From JAHEEM01 sp036396795 (lineage in GTDB: Bacteria; Pseudomonadota; Gammaproteobacteria; Steroidobacterales; Rariloculaceae), in NCBI GenBank assembly GCA_036396795.1, contig DASWKF010000063.1:50251-114250 (forward strand): a stretch of DNA of 64,000 bases. Reading direction: 5' to 3'. A program made the translations under genes and the position numbers. Position 1 is the first letter of the stretch. Each line of letters starts with the position of its first letter. Positions 41,993-51,600 of this stretch are shown here, piece by piece. The notes beneath the pieces are model-generated. The model saw nothing but the letters and a program-made list of their open reading frames with translations. It was not told where the DNA came from and did not search any database.

Positions 41993-43738
41993 ATGAATAC
42001 TCGACTTAGCGCGTTGAACGATTGGGTGACCGAAGTCGCCGGGCTGACTCGGCCCGACGAGGTTCACTGGTGCAGCGGCACCGAGGCCGAATACCGGTCG
42101 TTCGTCGAGCAGATGCTCGCCAGCGGCGACCTCATCGAGCTGAATCAGCAGCACTATCCCGGCTGCTATCTGCATCGCTCGGATCCCAACGACGTCGCCC
42201 GCGTCGAGCACTTGACCTATGTCTGCTCCGCCACCGAAGAGGACGCGGGCCCGAACAACAACTGGATGGCGCCGGTGCGGGCCAAAAGCATGATGCGGGG
42301 GCTCTTCAAGGACTGCATGCGCGGGCGCACGCTCTACGTGATTCCGTATTGCATGGGGCCGTTGGGATCGCCCTACGCGCGCTACGGCGTGGAGATTACC
42401 GACAGCACCTATGTTGCCGCCAACATGTACCTCATGACGCGGATCGGCCGGGGCGCGCTCGAGCATATCGAGGCGACCGGCAGCTTCATCAGGGGCCTGC
42501 ATTCCGTCGGCGAGCTCGATCCAGAGCGCCGCTTCATCATGCATTTCCCCGAGGAGCTCACGATCATGAGCTACGGCTCGGGCTACGGCGGCAACGCCTT
42601 GCTCGGCAAGAAATGCCACGCGCTGCGCATCGCCAGCTTCCAGGCGCGCACCGAGGGTTGGCTCGCCGAGCACATGCTGATCGTCGGCGTCGAGAATCCG
42701 CGCGGCGAGACGCACTACTTGGCCTGCGCGTTCCCCTCGGCTTGCGGCAAGACCAATCTGGCGATGCTGATACCGCCCGAAAGCTACAAGGGCTGGAAAG
42801 TCTGGACCTTGGGCGACGACATCGCTTGGATGCATCTCGATAAAGATGGGCGGCTGCGAGCCATCAATCCGGAAGCAGGCTACTTCGGCGTCGTGCCGGG
42901 TACCAATCGCAAGACCAATCGCAACGCCTATGAGACCATCGGGCGAGATACGATCTTCACCAACGTCGCCGTCACCGCGGACAACGATCCGTGGTGGGAA
43001 GACAAGGACGGCAGCACGCCCGTCATCGACTGGCGCGGCCGCCCGTATGAGCCAGGCAACGGCCCGGCCGCGCACCCGAACTCGCGTTTCACGGTGACCG
43101 CGAAGAACAACCCGAGCTATTCGAGCCTGGCGGAAGCACCGGAGGGGGTGCCGATCTCCGCGCTGGTCTTCGGCGGCCGGCGCCGTGAGCTCGCGCCGTT
43201 GGTCTTTCAGGCCCGGAACTGGCCGCACGGCGTTTTGGTCGGTGCGGGCGTGGCTTCGGAAACCACCGCCGCGGCCACGGGAGCCGTCGGCATCGTGCGC
43301 CGCGACCCGATGGCGATGAAGCCGTTTTGCGGCTACAACTTCGCCGACTACTGGGCTCATTGGCTGAGCTTCTCGGAACGCTCAAGGAATCTGCCGAAGA
43401 TCTTTCACGTGAACTGGTTCAGGCGCGACGGCGCCGGACGTTTCCTGTGGCCGGGCTTCGGCGAGAATCTCCGCGTGCTGCGCTGGATCATCGACCGATG
43501 CGAGGGCAATGTGGGCGCCGAGGAGCTTCCGATCGGCTATCTGCCAAGGCCGCAGGACATTGATCTTCAGGGGCTCGACGTCTCCGCGGCGACGCTCGAG
43601 CAGCTATTGGCCGTCGACAACGATCAATGGCGGGAGGAGATGCGCGCGATCGGCGAATATCTCGAGACCTACGGCGAGCGGCTTCCCGAGGGCCTGCGGG
43701 CCGAGCACGCCCGAGTGTCGGCAGCGCTGGGAGCTTGA
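41993..43738 (+). CDS. pckG: Phosphoenolpyruvate carboxykinase (GTP)
   Basis: PckG converts oxaloacetate and GTP to phosphoenolpyruvate, the entry to gluconeogenesis. From ATG at 41993 it has 581 residues starting MNTRLSALNDWVTEVAGLTRPD, as in the family. It has the GTP-class kinase-1a loop AFPSACGKTNLAM with the reactive Cys, the metal-binding Asp in LGDDIAWMH, RNFPKIF-like SRNLPKIFHVNWFRR and GFGENLRVLRWI. Use of the GTP-type rather than the ATP-type enzyme of E. coli is a lineage marker. It converges on the cyclase gene with one base between the stops. Confidence 0.96.
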   Translation: MNTRLSALNDWVTEVAGLTRPDEVHWCSGTEAEYRSFVEQMLASGDLIELNQQHYPGCYLHRSDPNDVARVEHLTYVCSATEEDAGPNNNWMAPVRAKSMMRGLFKDCMRGRTLYVIPYCMGPLGSPYARYGVEITDSTYVAANMYLMTRIGRGALEHIEATGSFIRGLHSVGELDPERRFIMHFPEELTIMSYGSGYGGNALLGKKCHALRIASFQARTEGWLAEHMLIVGVENPRGETHYLACAFPSACGKTNLAMLIPPESYKGWKVWTLGDDIAWMHLDKDGRLRAINPEAGYFGVVPGTNRKTNRNAYETIGRDTIFTNVAVTADNDPWWEDKDGSTPVIDWRGRPYEPGNGPAAHPNSRFTVTAKNNPSYSSLAEAPEGVPISALVFGGRRRELAPLVFQARNWPHGVLVGAGVASETTAAATGAVGIVRRDPMAMKPFCGYNFADYWAHWLSFSERSRNLPKIFHVNWFRRDGAGRFLWPGFGENLRVLRWIIDRCEGNVGAEELPIGYLPRPQDIDLQGLDVSAATLEQLLAVDNDQWREEMRAIGEYLETYGERLPEGLRAEHARVSAALGA

Positions 43739-43739
43739 G

Positions 43740-44636
43740 TCAGTCCTTGACGCTGAAGTGGACCGCCAGGTCGCTGTCCGCCTGCGCGACCCTGCCTAGG
43801 CCGATGACGCCATCGCCCAACAGCGGCGTGCTGTCGCGGCGGACGTAGACTTCCTCGCCCGATCCCGTCTGCACGAAGGTGCCGTTGGTGCTCTCGTCGA
43901 CGAGGGTGAAGCGATCCTTGCTCGCCTCGACGCGCGCGTGAATGCGCGAGATCAAGTTGCCCTTGACGACGACGTCGTTGTCCTCCGAGCGCCCTAAGGT
44001 CGCCGTCTTTCGGCCTTCGCCGACGATGACCTCCTTGCCCTGAAAGCGCAGCATCAAGCGCTTCTTGCGCCGCGACGAGGCGATGCCGACCATCGGCAGC
44101 ATGCTGGTCGCCTCGTCCGGCTGCCACAGGACTTCGTAGAGGACGACTTCGTCGGCGCGGCCGCGCACGGTGGCGACGTCGATCTCGCGGCAGAGCGCGC
44201 GCCACTCGTCGGTCAGGTGACCGACCGTCGCCGCCGTAGTGATGATTTGCTTCGCCTTGGCCTGACTCGTCATCCGGTTGGCCGTGTGCACCGCGGAACC
44301 GAAGATATCGCGATCCTCCTGAACGACGTGGCCGTAGTGGCAACCGATGCGGATGGACACGTGGCCGTGGTCGTGGGCCAAGCTGCGATCCAACGAGATG
44401 CCCTCTTGCATGTGGCGGGCGGCGTTCATGGCATTGTCCGCCGACGGGAAAGTCGACATGACCTCGTCACCCATGGTCTTGATGACTTTGCCGGATTCCC
44501 GCTCGGTCGCGTCACGCATGATCTCGAGGCAGCGCGCAACCATGCCCCTGGCCTTGTCGTCGCCGAGTTGTTCATAGAGCTGCGTGCTGCCGACGACGTC
44601 GGCAAACAGAATCGCGAGCTCGACATCCCTACCCAT
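43740..44636 (-). CDS. Class III adenylate/guanylate cyclase with FHA domain
   Basis: The 298-residue soluble protein has an N-terminal class III cyclase domain (about residues 5-185). The two metal-binding Asp residues lie in AILFADVVGSTQLYE and KTMGDEVMSTF. The typical dimer-interface segment RIGCHYGHVVQEDRDIFG follows. The C-terminal FHA domain (about 205-290) carries the phosphothreonine-binding GRSEDNDVVV, SRIHARVE and DESTNGTFV. The cyclase domain may make cAMP or cGMP; the substrate residues were not assigned. FHA suggests docking to a Ser/Thr kinase target, but no such kinase is in the window. Confidence 0.9.
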   Translation of the reverse strand: MGRDVELAILFADVVGSTQLYEQLGDDKARGMVARCLEIMRDATERESGKVIKTMGDEVMSTFPSADNAMNAARHMQEGISLDRSLAHDHGHVSIRIGCHYGHVVQEDRDIFGSAVHTANRMTSQAKAKQIITTAATVGHLTDEWRALCREIDVATVRGRADEVVLYEVLWQPDEATSMLPMVGIASSRRKKRLMLRFQGKEVIVGEGRKTATLGRSEDNDVVVKGNLISRIHARVEASKDRFTLVDESTNGTFVQTGSGEEVYVRRDSTPLLGDGVIGLGRVAQADSDLAVHFSVKD

Positions 44637-44754
44637 CGGCTGCCATCCTTCGAGTGCTCCGAGGATTATACGCGATAGCTACGCGGCATCAGCAGCAGCG
44701 CAGAGGCGGGCGGAGGCGCCCGGACGATCCGGGGTCCGCTTTCTCGGCGCAGCG

Positions 44755-45579
44755 CTACTTGAGCGCGACCAGGTAGGCTATCCAAGCCGGATCGGGCTCC
44801 CCGTGGGCTTCCTCGTAGAACTCCCCGTTGCCCTCGCCGTCCTCGTCCTCGTCTTCCCAATACACCGCCGCTTTGGCAAAGCCCGCCTCTTCGAGCAGCT
44901 CGCGAAGCTCCGGCAGTGTCCAGAGCCTCCAGTCGTAGCTGAAAGCTTTCTTGATCCGCGAACCGTCGGGAAACTTGAAGTGAATGTGGCAGATCGCGTT
45001 CGCCGTAACCGGCTCGAACTCCGCCTGATCCCAAACGTAGGTGAAGCCGTCGTATTTGGTCTTCTCCTTCTGCGTCTCGTAGACCTCGGAACCGCCGTAG
45101 GCGTCGATGAAGAAGATACCGTCGGGTGCGAGCGCCTCGTAGGCGCGGGTGAAATAGGCGCGCAGGGAGTCGCGGGTCTTGAAGATCCAGTAGCTGAAGT
45201 TGAACGCTCCGACGATATCGACGGGCCCGGTCTCGGCGGTCATGACGTCGTCTTTCAACAGCCGTAGCCTGGGCCGGGCCGCCTCCGCTAAGCGCGCGAC
45301 GCGGTTGTTGCGGCCCCATTCGAGCACGTCCGCGTCGATATCCACACCTACGGCATGATGGTCCTCACCGCTGCGAACCCACTGGCAAGCCGCGCTCGCC
45401 GTGCCGCAAAAATCCTCGCGAAAGCTCATGGCGTCGCGACCGCGGATCGTCCGGAAGGTCTGCTGCAGAAACTCGATCTCCGTCTCGACGCTCTGCACCG
45501 CTTCCTCGTAGAGCTCGTGTATATCCGCCTGCTCCGCCATCGTCGGCTTCTTCTGCTTTGCCACGCTCACTGTCGTCAC
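44755..45579 (-). CDS. Class I SAM-dependent methyltransferase, unknown substrate
   Basis: The 274-residue protein has a Rossmann methyltransferase fold. Motif I is unusual, REDFCGTASAACQWVR, followed by VGVDIDADVLEWG with the acidic ribose-binding residue, then LLKDDVMTAETGPVDIVGAFNFSYW and APDGIFFIDAYGG. Near the end is a very acidic stretch WEDEDEDGEGNGEFYEE. It is not one of the well-known named methyltransferases. It overlaps dusA by 4 bases, downstream of it, so it could modify RNA or a metabolite in the same operon; this is only context. Confidence 0.8.
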   Translation of the reverse strand: MTTVSVAKQKKPTMAEQADIHELYEEAVQSVETEIEFLQQTFRTIRGRDAMSFREDFCGTASAACQWVRSGEDHHAVGVDIDADVLEWGRNNRVARLAEAARPRLRLLKDDVMTAETGPVDIVGAFNFSYWIFKTRDSLRAYFTRAYEALAPDGIFFIDAYGGSEVYETQKEKTKYDGFTYVWDQAEFEPVTANAICHIHFKFPDGSRIKKAFSYDWRLWTLPELRELLEEAGFAKAAVYWEDEDEDGEGNGEFYEEAHGEPDPAWIAYLVALK

Positions 45580-46595
45580 CGCATCCTTTTCGTTATCGAA
45601 TGATCAAGACCGCGGGGCATTGTAGCCAGATCGTGTTGCAAAATCCCGGCGAGATGCCGCTCGAGGAACTTGAGGCCGGCGTCGGAATCGGGTAGCTCGC
45701 TGAGCAGCCGGCGCCAGCGGCGCGCGCCCGGGCGCGCCGCATACAGCCCCATGAGGTGACGCGTCACGGCCTTGAGGGGCGTTCCGGCAGCGAGCTCGGC
45801 CTCGATGTACGGCAACATCGCCTCGAGTATGTCTTCGCGAGTCGGTGTCGAACGTGAATCGCCGCCGCCGAGCTCGACGAGCAGATAAGGATTGTGATAG
45901 GCGGCCCGCCCGAGCATGACGCCGTCGACGTGCTCGAGCTGCGCGAGCGTCGTATCGCGGTCGTCGAGCCCGCCGTTGATGACGATCTCGACCGCCGGAA
46001 AGTCCTTCTTGAGGCGATACACGCGCTCATAGTCCAGCGCCGGCAGCGTTCGATTCTCACGCGGGCTCAAGCCCTCGAGCCAGGCCTTGCGCGCGTGAAC
46101 GATGACCGTGCTCGAGCCCGCCGCGACCACGCGCTCGACGAACTCGTAGAGGAACTCGTAGCTGTCGAGCTCGTCGATCCCTATGCGCGTCTTGACGGTC
46201 ACCGGCACGGCCGCCGCCGTTTTCATCGCCGCGACGCACTCGGCGACGTGCTTAGGTCTAGCCATCAGCGCCGCGCCGAAGCAGCCCGCTTGAACGCGGT
46301 CGCTGGGACAGCCGACGTTCAGGTTGATCTCGTCGAAACCGGCGTCGGCCGCCCGCCGCGCGGCGCGCGCGAGCTCCGAGGGATCGCTGCCGCCGAGCTG
46401 TGCCGCGAGCGGATGCTCCGCCGGATGGTGCTTGAGCAGCTTCTCCTCGCTGCCGCGCAGCACCGCGGCCGCCGTCAGCATCTCGGTGTAGAGCCACGCG
46501 TCGGCCGAGATCAGCCTCAAGAAATAACGGCAATGACGGTCGGTGCGCTCCATCATGGGCGCGACGCAGAGCCGATGCGGCGACGGGCCTTGCAT
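45576..46595 (-). CDS. dusA: tRNA-dihydrouridine(20/20a) synthase
   Basis: DusA is an FMN enzyme that reduces U20 and U20a in the tRNA D-loop. From ATG at 46595 it has 339 residues. It shows the FMN-binding start RLCVAPMMERTDRHCRYF, TEMLTAAAVLRG, the catalytic Cys in NLNVGCPSDRVQAGCFGAAL, VTVKTRIGID, HARKAWLEGLSP and VINGGLDD. HCRYF and the ENRT-containing loop are typical of DusA rather than DusB or DusC. Its ATG is 5 bases after the YbdK-like gene stop. Confidence 0.94.
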   Translation of the reverse strand: MQGPSPHRLCVAPMMERTDRHCRYFLRLISADAWLYTEMLTAAAVLRGSEEKLLKHHPAEHPLAAQLGGSDPSELARAARRAADAGFDEINLNVGCPSDRVQAGCFGAALMARPKHVAECVAAMKTAAAVPVTVKTRIGIDELDSYEFLYEFVERVVAAGSSTVIVHARKAWLEGLSPRENRTLPALDYERVYRLKKDFPAVEIVINGGLDDRDTTLAQLEHVDGVMLGRAAYHNPYLLVELGGGDSRSTPTREDILEAMLPYIEAELAAGTPLKAVTRHLMGLYAARPGARRWRRLLSELPDSDAGLKFLERHLAGILQHDLATMPRGLDHSITKRMR

Positions 46596-46600
46596 GCGCG

Positions 46601-47740
46601 CTAGGCGGCCGACTCCGCCGCCGTCTCTTGCACGAGAGAATCCACGACCGCACGCAGCGCCTCCTCCTCGCTCGCGCCCTCGGCGATCGCCCGCTCGCGA
46701 ACCTTGAGCTGGCGGTGTGCGCTGGTCCCGTGGGCGAGGATGTGCCGGACCCGCTGGACGTCCTTGACGCAACCCAGCGCGGCGGCGTCGTCCGAGATCA
46801 GCTCGAGCAACTCCTCCATGAGCTGCGGGAACGGAATGATCCGCCCTCTGCCCAGATCGATGAGACCCTGATCGACGCTGTAGCGCATCGCGCGCCAGCG
46901 ATTCTCGTTCAGTAACAGGCGCGTGTAGATTCGCCAGCGCTGATTACCGAGGCGCAGCCGCCAAAGCATCCGCAGGATACAGACGACCATCGCCGCCAGG
47001 CACAAGGCGTCGTCGATGCTCGTGCAGACGTCCATGATGCGTGTTTCGAGCGTCGGGTAGCGGCCGCTCGGCCTGACGTCCCACCAGATCATCGTCGAAT
47101 CCGGAATCAGCCCGGCGTTCACCATGATGTCGACGTGCCGCTTATAGTCGGCGAAGCTGTCGAAGCGCTCCGGCATCCCGGTCCGCGGGACCGCATCGAA
47201 AACCGTCAGCCTGTAGGACTTGAGCCCCGTGACCCGCCCTTCCCAGAACGGCGAGGAGCAAGATAACGCGAGCAAGTGCGGCAGGAAATAGCTGTACTGG
47301 TTCATCAGATCGATGCGCAGATCGTCGTCGTCGATGCCGACGTGGACATGCATACCGCAGATCAATAAGCGCCGGGCCGCGCCTTGCATCTCCTGTGACA
47401 GCGCCGCATAGCGCGCCTTTTCCGTATACTTCTGCTGCGACCATCTCGCGAACGGGTGCGTCGAAGCCGCGATCAGCTGCAGCCCGTGCTCGGCGGCGAC
47501 GGCGACGACGGCTCGCCGCAGCTCTATCAGCGCCGTGCGCGCCTCGGCCACGTCGGCGCAGATGCGGGTGCCGACTTCGATTTGCGAGCGCAACAGCTCC
47601 GGGCTGACCTGTTGCCCCTCGCAACGCCGGGCACACTGGTCGAGCAGCGCCGAAGAGGAGCTCGACACCAGGTCACGCGTGTCCGGATCGACGAGCAGGT
47701 ATTCCTCCTCGATCCCCAAAGTGAACGGCGGCTCCTTCAT
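46601..47740 (-). CDS. YbdK-type carboxylate-amine ligase (GCS2 family)
   Basis: The 379-residue protein belongs to glutamate-cysteine ligase family 2. It has the N-terminal FTLGIEEEYLLVDPDT with the metal-binding Glu cluster, CGMHVHVGIDDDD, and the C-terminal WWDVRPSGRYPTLETRIMDV motif. E. coli YbdK in this family has weak gamma-glutamylcysteine ligase activity and its true substrate is unclear. It overlaps the N-formylglutamate amidohydrolase-like gene by 4 bases, a recurring pair in proteobacteria, which suggests shared work on gamma-glutamyl or N-acyl-glutamyl compounds. Confidence 0.9.
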   Translation of the reverse strand: MKEPPFTLGIEEEYLLVDPDTRDLVSSSSSALLDQCARRCEGQQVSPELLRSQIEVGTRICADVAEARTALIELRRAVVAVAAEHGLQLIAASTHPFARWSQQKYTEKARYAALSQEMQGAARRLLICGMHVHVGIDDDDLRIDLMNQYSYFLPHLLALSCSSPFWEGRVTGLKSYRLTVFDAVPRTGMPERFDSFADYKRHVDIMVNAGLIPDSTMIWWDVRPSGRYPTLETRIMDVCTSIDDALCLAAMVVCILRMLWRLRLGNQRWRIYTRLLLNENRWRAMRYSVDQGLIDLGRGRIIPFPQLMEELLELISDDAAALGCVKDVQRVRHILAHGTSAHRQLKVRERAIAEGASEEEALRAVVDSLVQETAAESAA

Positions 47741-48582
47741 CGGCGTTCACTCGCCGCGCACGGGGGTGCATCCGAGCGCTCGAACCGCCGGAACAGAGCC
47801 GGATCGGCGAGCGCGGTCTGGAGCGCCTCGGCGATGCGCGCGGCCCAGGCGCGCTGGCCGTTGTCGTCGGCGATGAGATCCTGACGAATCTCGATACCGA
47901 CGTGTGCGAGGCCGAGGGGCTCGGCGTGATGATCGATGGTGAAGTCTGCGGGATGGCGCCCCGAGTACGGCTCGTTGTCACCGACGACGATTCCCGCGTG
48001 GCGCCGCAACGATGCGAGCAGCGGCAGCGCCAGACGCGGATCCCTATCCCAGAGCAAGCCGACATGCCAAGACCGGTGCACGCCATAGAGCCTCGGCGTG
48101 AAGCTGTGAATGCTCACGAGCGCGGGCACGCTGCCGCCGCCGGATCTCGCGTCTATCATGCGTCGCAGTGTCTCATGGTAGGGCGCGTGTAGCGCCGTTG
48201 CCCGCTCCGTCTTCTGCCGGATGTCGAGCCCGAGGTTGCCTGGCACGAGCACGCCGTCGCTGATGGCCGGAAACGCCGTCGGGTCGTCGAGATCCCGGTT
48301 GAGATCGACGACGAGACGCGAGTAGTTGCCGAGCACGGCGCAGGCCGCCAGCCGCTCGCTCAAGAGCCGCGTTACGGGCCCGGCGCCGATATCCCAGGCG
48401 ATGTGCTCATGGAGCCGCCCCGCCGCTAAGCCCAGGCCGTTCAGGGATCGCGGCAGCCGGTTGCTCGAATGATCGCAGGACAGCACGATGGCGCGAGCGC
48501 CGTCTGGATTCAGAGCTTCGCAGGCCCGCGGCTCGGCCGCTGACAGCAGATCTCCGGCGGGTTGTCGGGTCGCGGCATCCAT
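47737..48582 (-). CDS. N-formylglutamate amidohydrolase family protein
   Basis: The 281-residue protein matches the FGase family. Motifs include IVLSCDHSSNRLPRSLNGLG, HIAWDIGAGPVTRLLSERL, LVVDLNRDLDDPTAFPAISD and VSIHSFTPRLYG, plus the C-terminal FTIDHHAEPLGLAHVGIEIR with His and Glu suited to metal binding. The named family member HutG releases formate from N-formylglutamate in histidine degradation, but no hut genes are present here. The link with the YbdK-type ligase points to another amide substrate. Confidence 0.9.
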   Translation of the reverse strand: MDAATRQPAGDLLSAAEPRACEALNPDGARAIVLSCDHSSNRLPRSLNGLGLAAGRLHEHIAWDIGAGPVTRLLSERLAACAVLGNYSRLVVDLNRDLDDPTAFPAISDGVLVPGNLGLDIRQKTERATALHAPYHETLRRMIDARSGGGSVPALVSIHSFTPRLYGVHRSWHVGLLWDRDPRLALPLLASLRRHAGIVVGDNEPYSGRHPADFTIDHHAEPLGLAHVGIEIRQDLIADDNGQRAWAARIAEALQTALADPALFRRFERSDAPPCAASERR

Positions 48583-48667
48583 CGTTGCGGGTAATTTCTC
48601 GGCCGGTCGCGCAGTGTAGCGAAGGCGCCCGCAAATGTCCCAGGAGGTGTGCGGCGCTGCGCAATCC

Positions 48668-51600
48668 TCAACCGGCTCGGCCGTTGCCGTCGGCTCGACG
48701 CTCGAGATACGCGGGCAACTCGGCGACCGGACGCGGGCTGGCGATATAGAAGCCTTGGGCGTAGCCGACGCCGAGCTCGCCGAGATGCTTCATGACCGCC
48801 TGGCTCTCGACGCGCTCGGCGATGGTTTCGATCTTGAATGCGCTCGCCATTCTCGCGATCGCCTCGACCACGCTCCTGTCCGCCGCGTCTCGCGCGACGT
48901 TGCGGATGAATTGACCGTCGATCTTGAGATAATCCACGGGCAGATTTTTCAAGTACGTCAGTGAAGACAAGCCGCTGCCGAAATCGTCGAGCGCGAAGCG
49001 ACAGCCGTGCGCGCGCAGCGTCTTCATGCAACGAACGACTTGCGAAAGATTGGCGATGGCCGCCGTCTCGGTGATCTCGAAGCACAAGACACCCACGGGA
49101 AGTTTCTTGGCGGCGAGCTGTTGAAGCATGAACTCCAGGAAATGCGCGTCATTGAGGGTCGTGCCCGAGAGATTGACCGTCAAGGTGTAGCGCGATTCGG
49201 CGTTGCCGTCGGTGCAGACGTGATGCTTGAGCGCCTGCTGGACGACCCAGCGGTCGAGGCTCGGCATGATGTTGTAGCGCTCCGCGGCCGGGATGAAGGC
49301 GCTCGGAGGCACGAATTCCCCCTGCTCGTTACGCATTCGCAACAGCAGCTCGAACCGGGGCGTCGAATCGACATGCTCTCCGATGGGCACGATAGGCTGA
49401 AAGAAGAGCTCGAAGCGCCCGTCTTCGCGCGCCTGATTGATGCGGCCGACCCACTGCATCTCGAGATGCAGCTCGGCGGCATCGCCTTCCTGGTACACGT
49501 GGATACGGTTGCGCCCCAGGTCTTTCGCGACGTAGCAGGCGACGTCCGCCTGGCTCAGCAGCTCGCTGACGTCCCTGGTGCCCGGCCGAAGCTCGACGAC
49601 GCCGATGCTCACCCCGACTTGCAGGCTCGAGTCACGCCAGGTGAAGCGATAAGCGGCGATCGCTTCGCGCAGCGCCTCGCCGACGCCCAATGCCTTCTCC
49701 AGCGGGCAGTCGGGCAACAAAACGGCGAACTCGTCGCCGCCGAGGCGCGCGAGCACGTCGCTGCCGCGCACCTTGGTTTGCAGCATATTGCCGAGCTGCC
49801 GCAACAAGAGATCGCCGGCCGTGTGGCCGCAAGTGTCGTTGACGACCTTGAACTGGTCCAGATCCATATAGAGAACGACGTGCGCCACGGCGTCGTCGCG
49901 ATGCACGGTGCCGAGCGCCTTTGAGAGCCGCTCCTCGAACTCGCGCCGATTGATGAGCCCCGTCAGCGCGTCGTGGCTCGCCTGGTAGGACAGCTTGCGA
50001 TGCAGCTGGCGCTCGCGCCTGACGTCGTGAAACACCATCACGGCGCCGAGAATCTCGCCGCGGCTGTCCTGAATCGGCGCCGCTGAATCCTGGATCGCGA
50101 CCTGGCTGCCGTCGCGGCACTTGAGCGCGACGTTGTCGCCGAGCTCGACGATCCGCCCCTCGCGCAGCGCGCGTAGCACCGGATTCTCCACGGGCTCGCC
50201 GGTCTGATCGTCGACCAGGCGAATCACCTCGTCGATCGGCCGGCCTTGAGCGTGTCGCCGCTCCCAGCCCGAGAGCTGCTCGGCCGCCGGATTCAGGGAA
50301 TCGACGAAGCCGTCCGCGTCCGTAGTGATGACCGCGTCGCCGATGGACTGGAGCGTGACTTGGGCTCGCTCCTTCTCTCTATAGAGCGCGCGCTCGGCCT
50401 GTTTGCGTTGTGTGATGTCGGTCAGCGTGCCCTCGTAATATCGAACCACGCCGCTTGGATCGCGAACTACGCGGGAGTTCTCGAGCACGAGGACCAGGCT
50501 GCCGTCACGGCGCCGCATCGGGTACTCGAAGTTGCGCACGCGTCCATGAGTCTTGATCTCCGCCATCAGCTTGTCGAGCAGAACGAGATCCGCGTGATGG
50601 GACATGGCCTTGCCGGCGGTCTTGAGCGATTCGAAGTCGGGGTATCCGAGCATCTCGACCAGCGCCGGGTTGGCGGATAGCAGCACGCCCTCGGGGTCGA
50701 TCTGAAATACACCGTCGACGACGTTGTCGAACAGCTCGCGAAAGCGCAGCTCGCTCGCACGCAGCTCTTCGGAGTCGCGAACGTGCCGAATCGCGATGCC
50801 GGCGAGTTGAGTCATGCGTTTGACGAGATCGAGCTCAGCTGGGCGCGGGCTCAGCGCGTTTTCGAAATAGACGTCCAAGGTGCCCTGCACGCGGTCCCGG
50901 CTACCGCCGATCGGAGTGGCGCAGCACGCGCGCGCGTGGCTGCGCCGCGCGGCGTCGCGCAGCGTGCCCCAGACGCTGTCGCGCTCGATATCCCGGGCGA
51001 TGACCTGCCGGGCGAGCGCCGCCGCCGCGCCGCAAGGGCCCGAGCCGATGTCGATGGGCAGCCGCTCGAGGGCCGACCGCAAGCCTTCCGGGAGGCCCGC
51101 CGCGGCCGCGAGCTCGAGCTCCCGGCTGCCCGGGCGGGTGAGCATGAGCGCCGTATGCGCGTCGGGAACGATGGCCTCCACGAGCTCGACGATCGCCGAC
51201 AGGGTCACGTCCAGCGGACTGTTGGAGGCGACGCGCTCGAGGATGCGACGCTCACCGGCGGCGAGCAGCTCGCTCCTCCGCCGCTCGCTGATATCGAAGA
51301 TGCTCGCTCGAACGAGGCGTCTGTCGGAAGACGGCAGGCGAATGAAACGCACCTCGCAGGGCATTTCGCGCCCGTCGGCGTCACGGTGCAGCCATTCAAA
51401 CACAGGCCGCCCGCCCTCGAGCGCGCTGTCGAGGTAACCGCGGACGGGACCGAAAGACGGCAGCCCGTCGATCTGTTTGCTCGCGGAGATCGCATCCGGG
51501 CCGATGGCAAGCAGCTCCTCGCGCGTCATCTTGAACAGCCGCGCGGCGTTCTCGTTGGCCTCGACAAAACGTCCGAGGTCGACGTCGAGGACGACGATCG

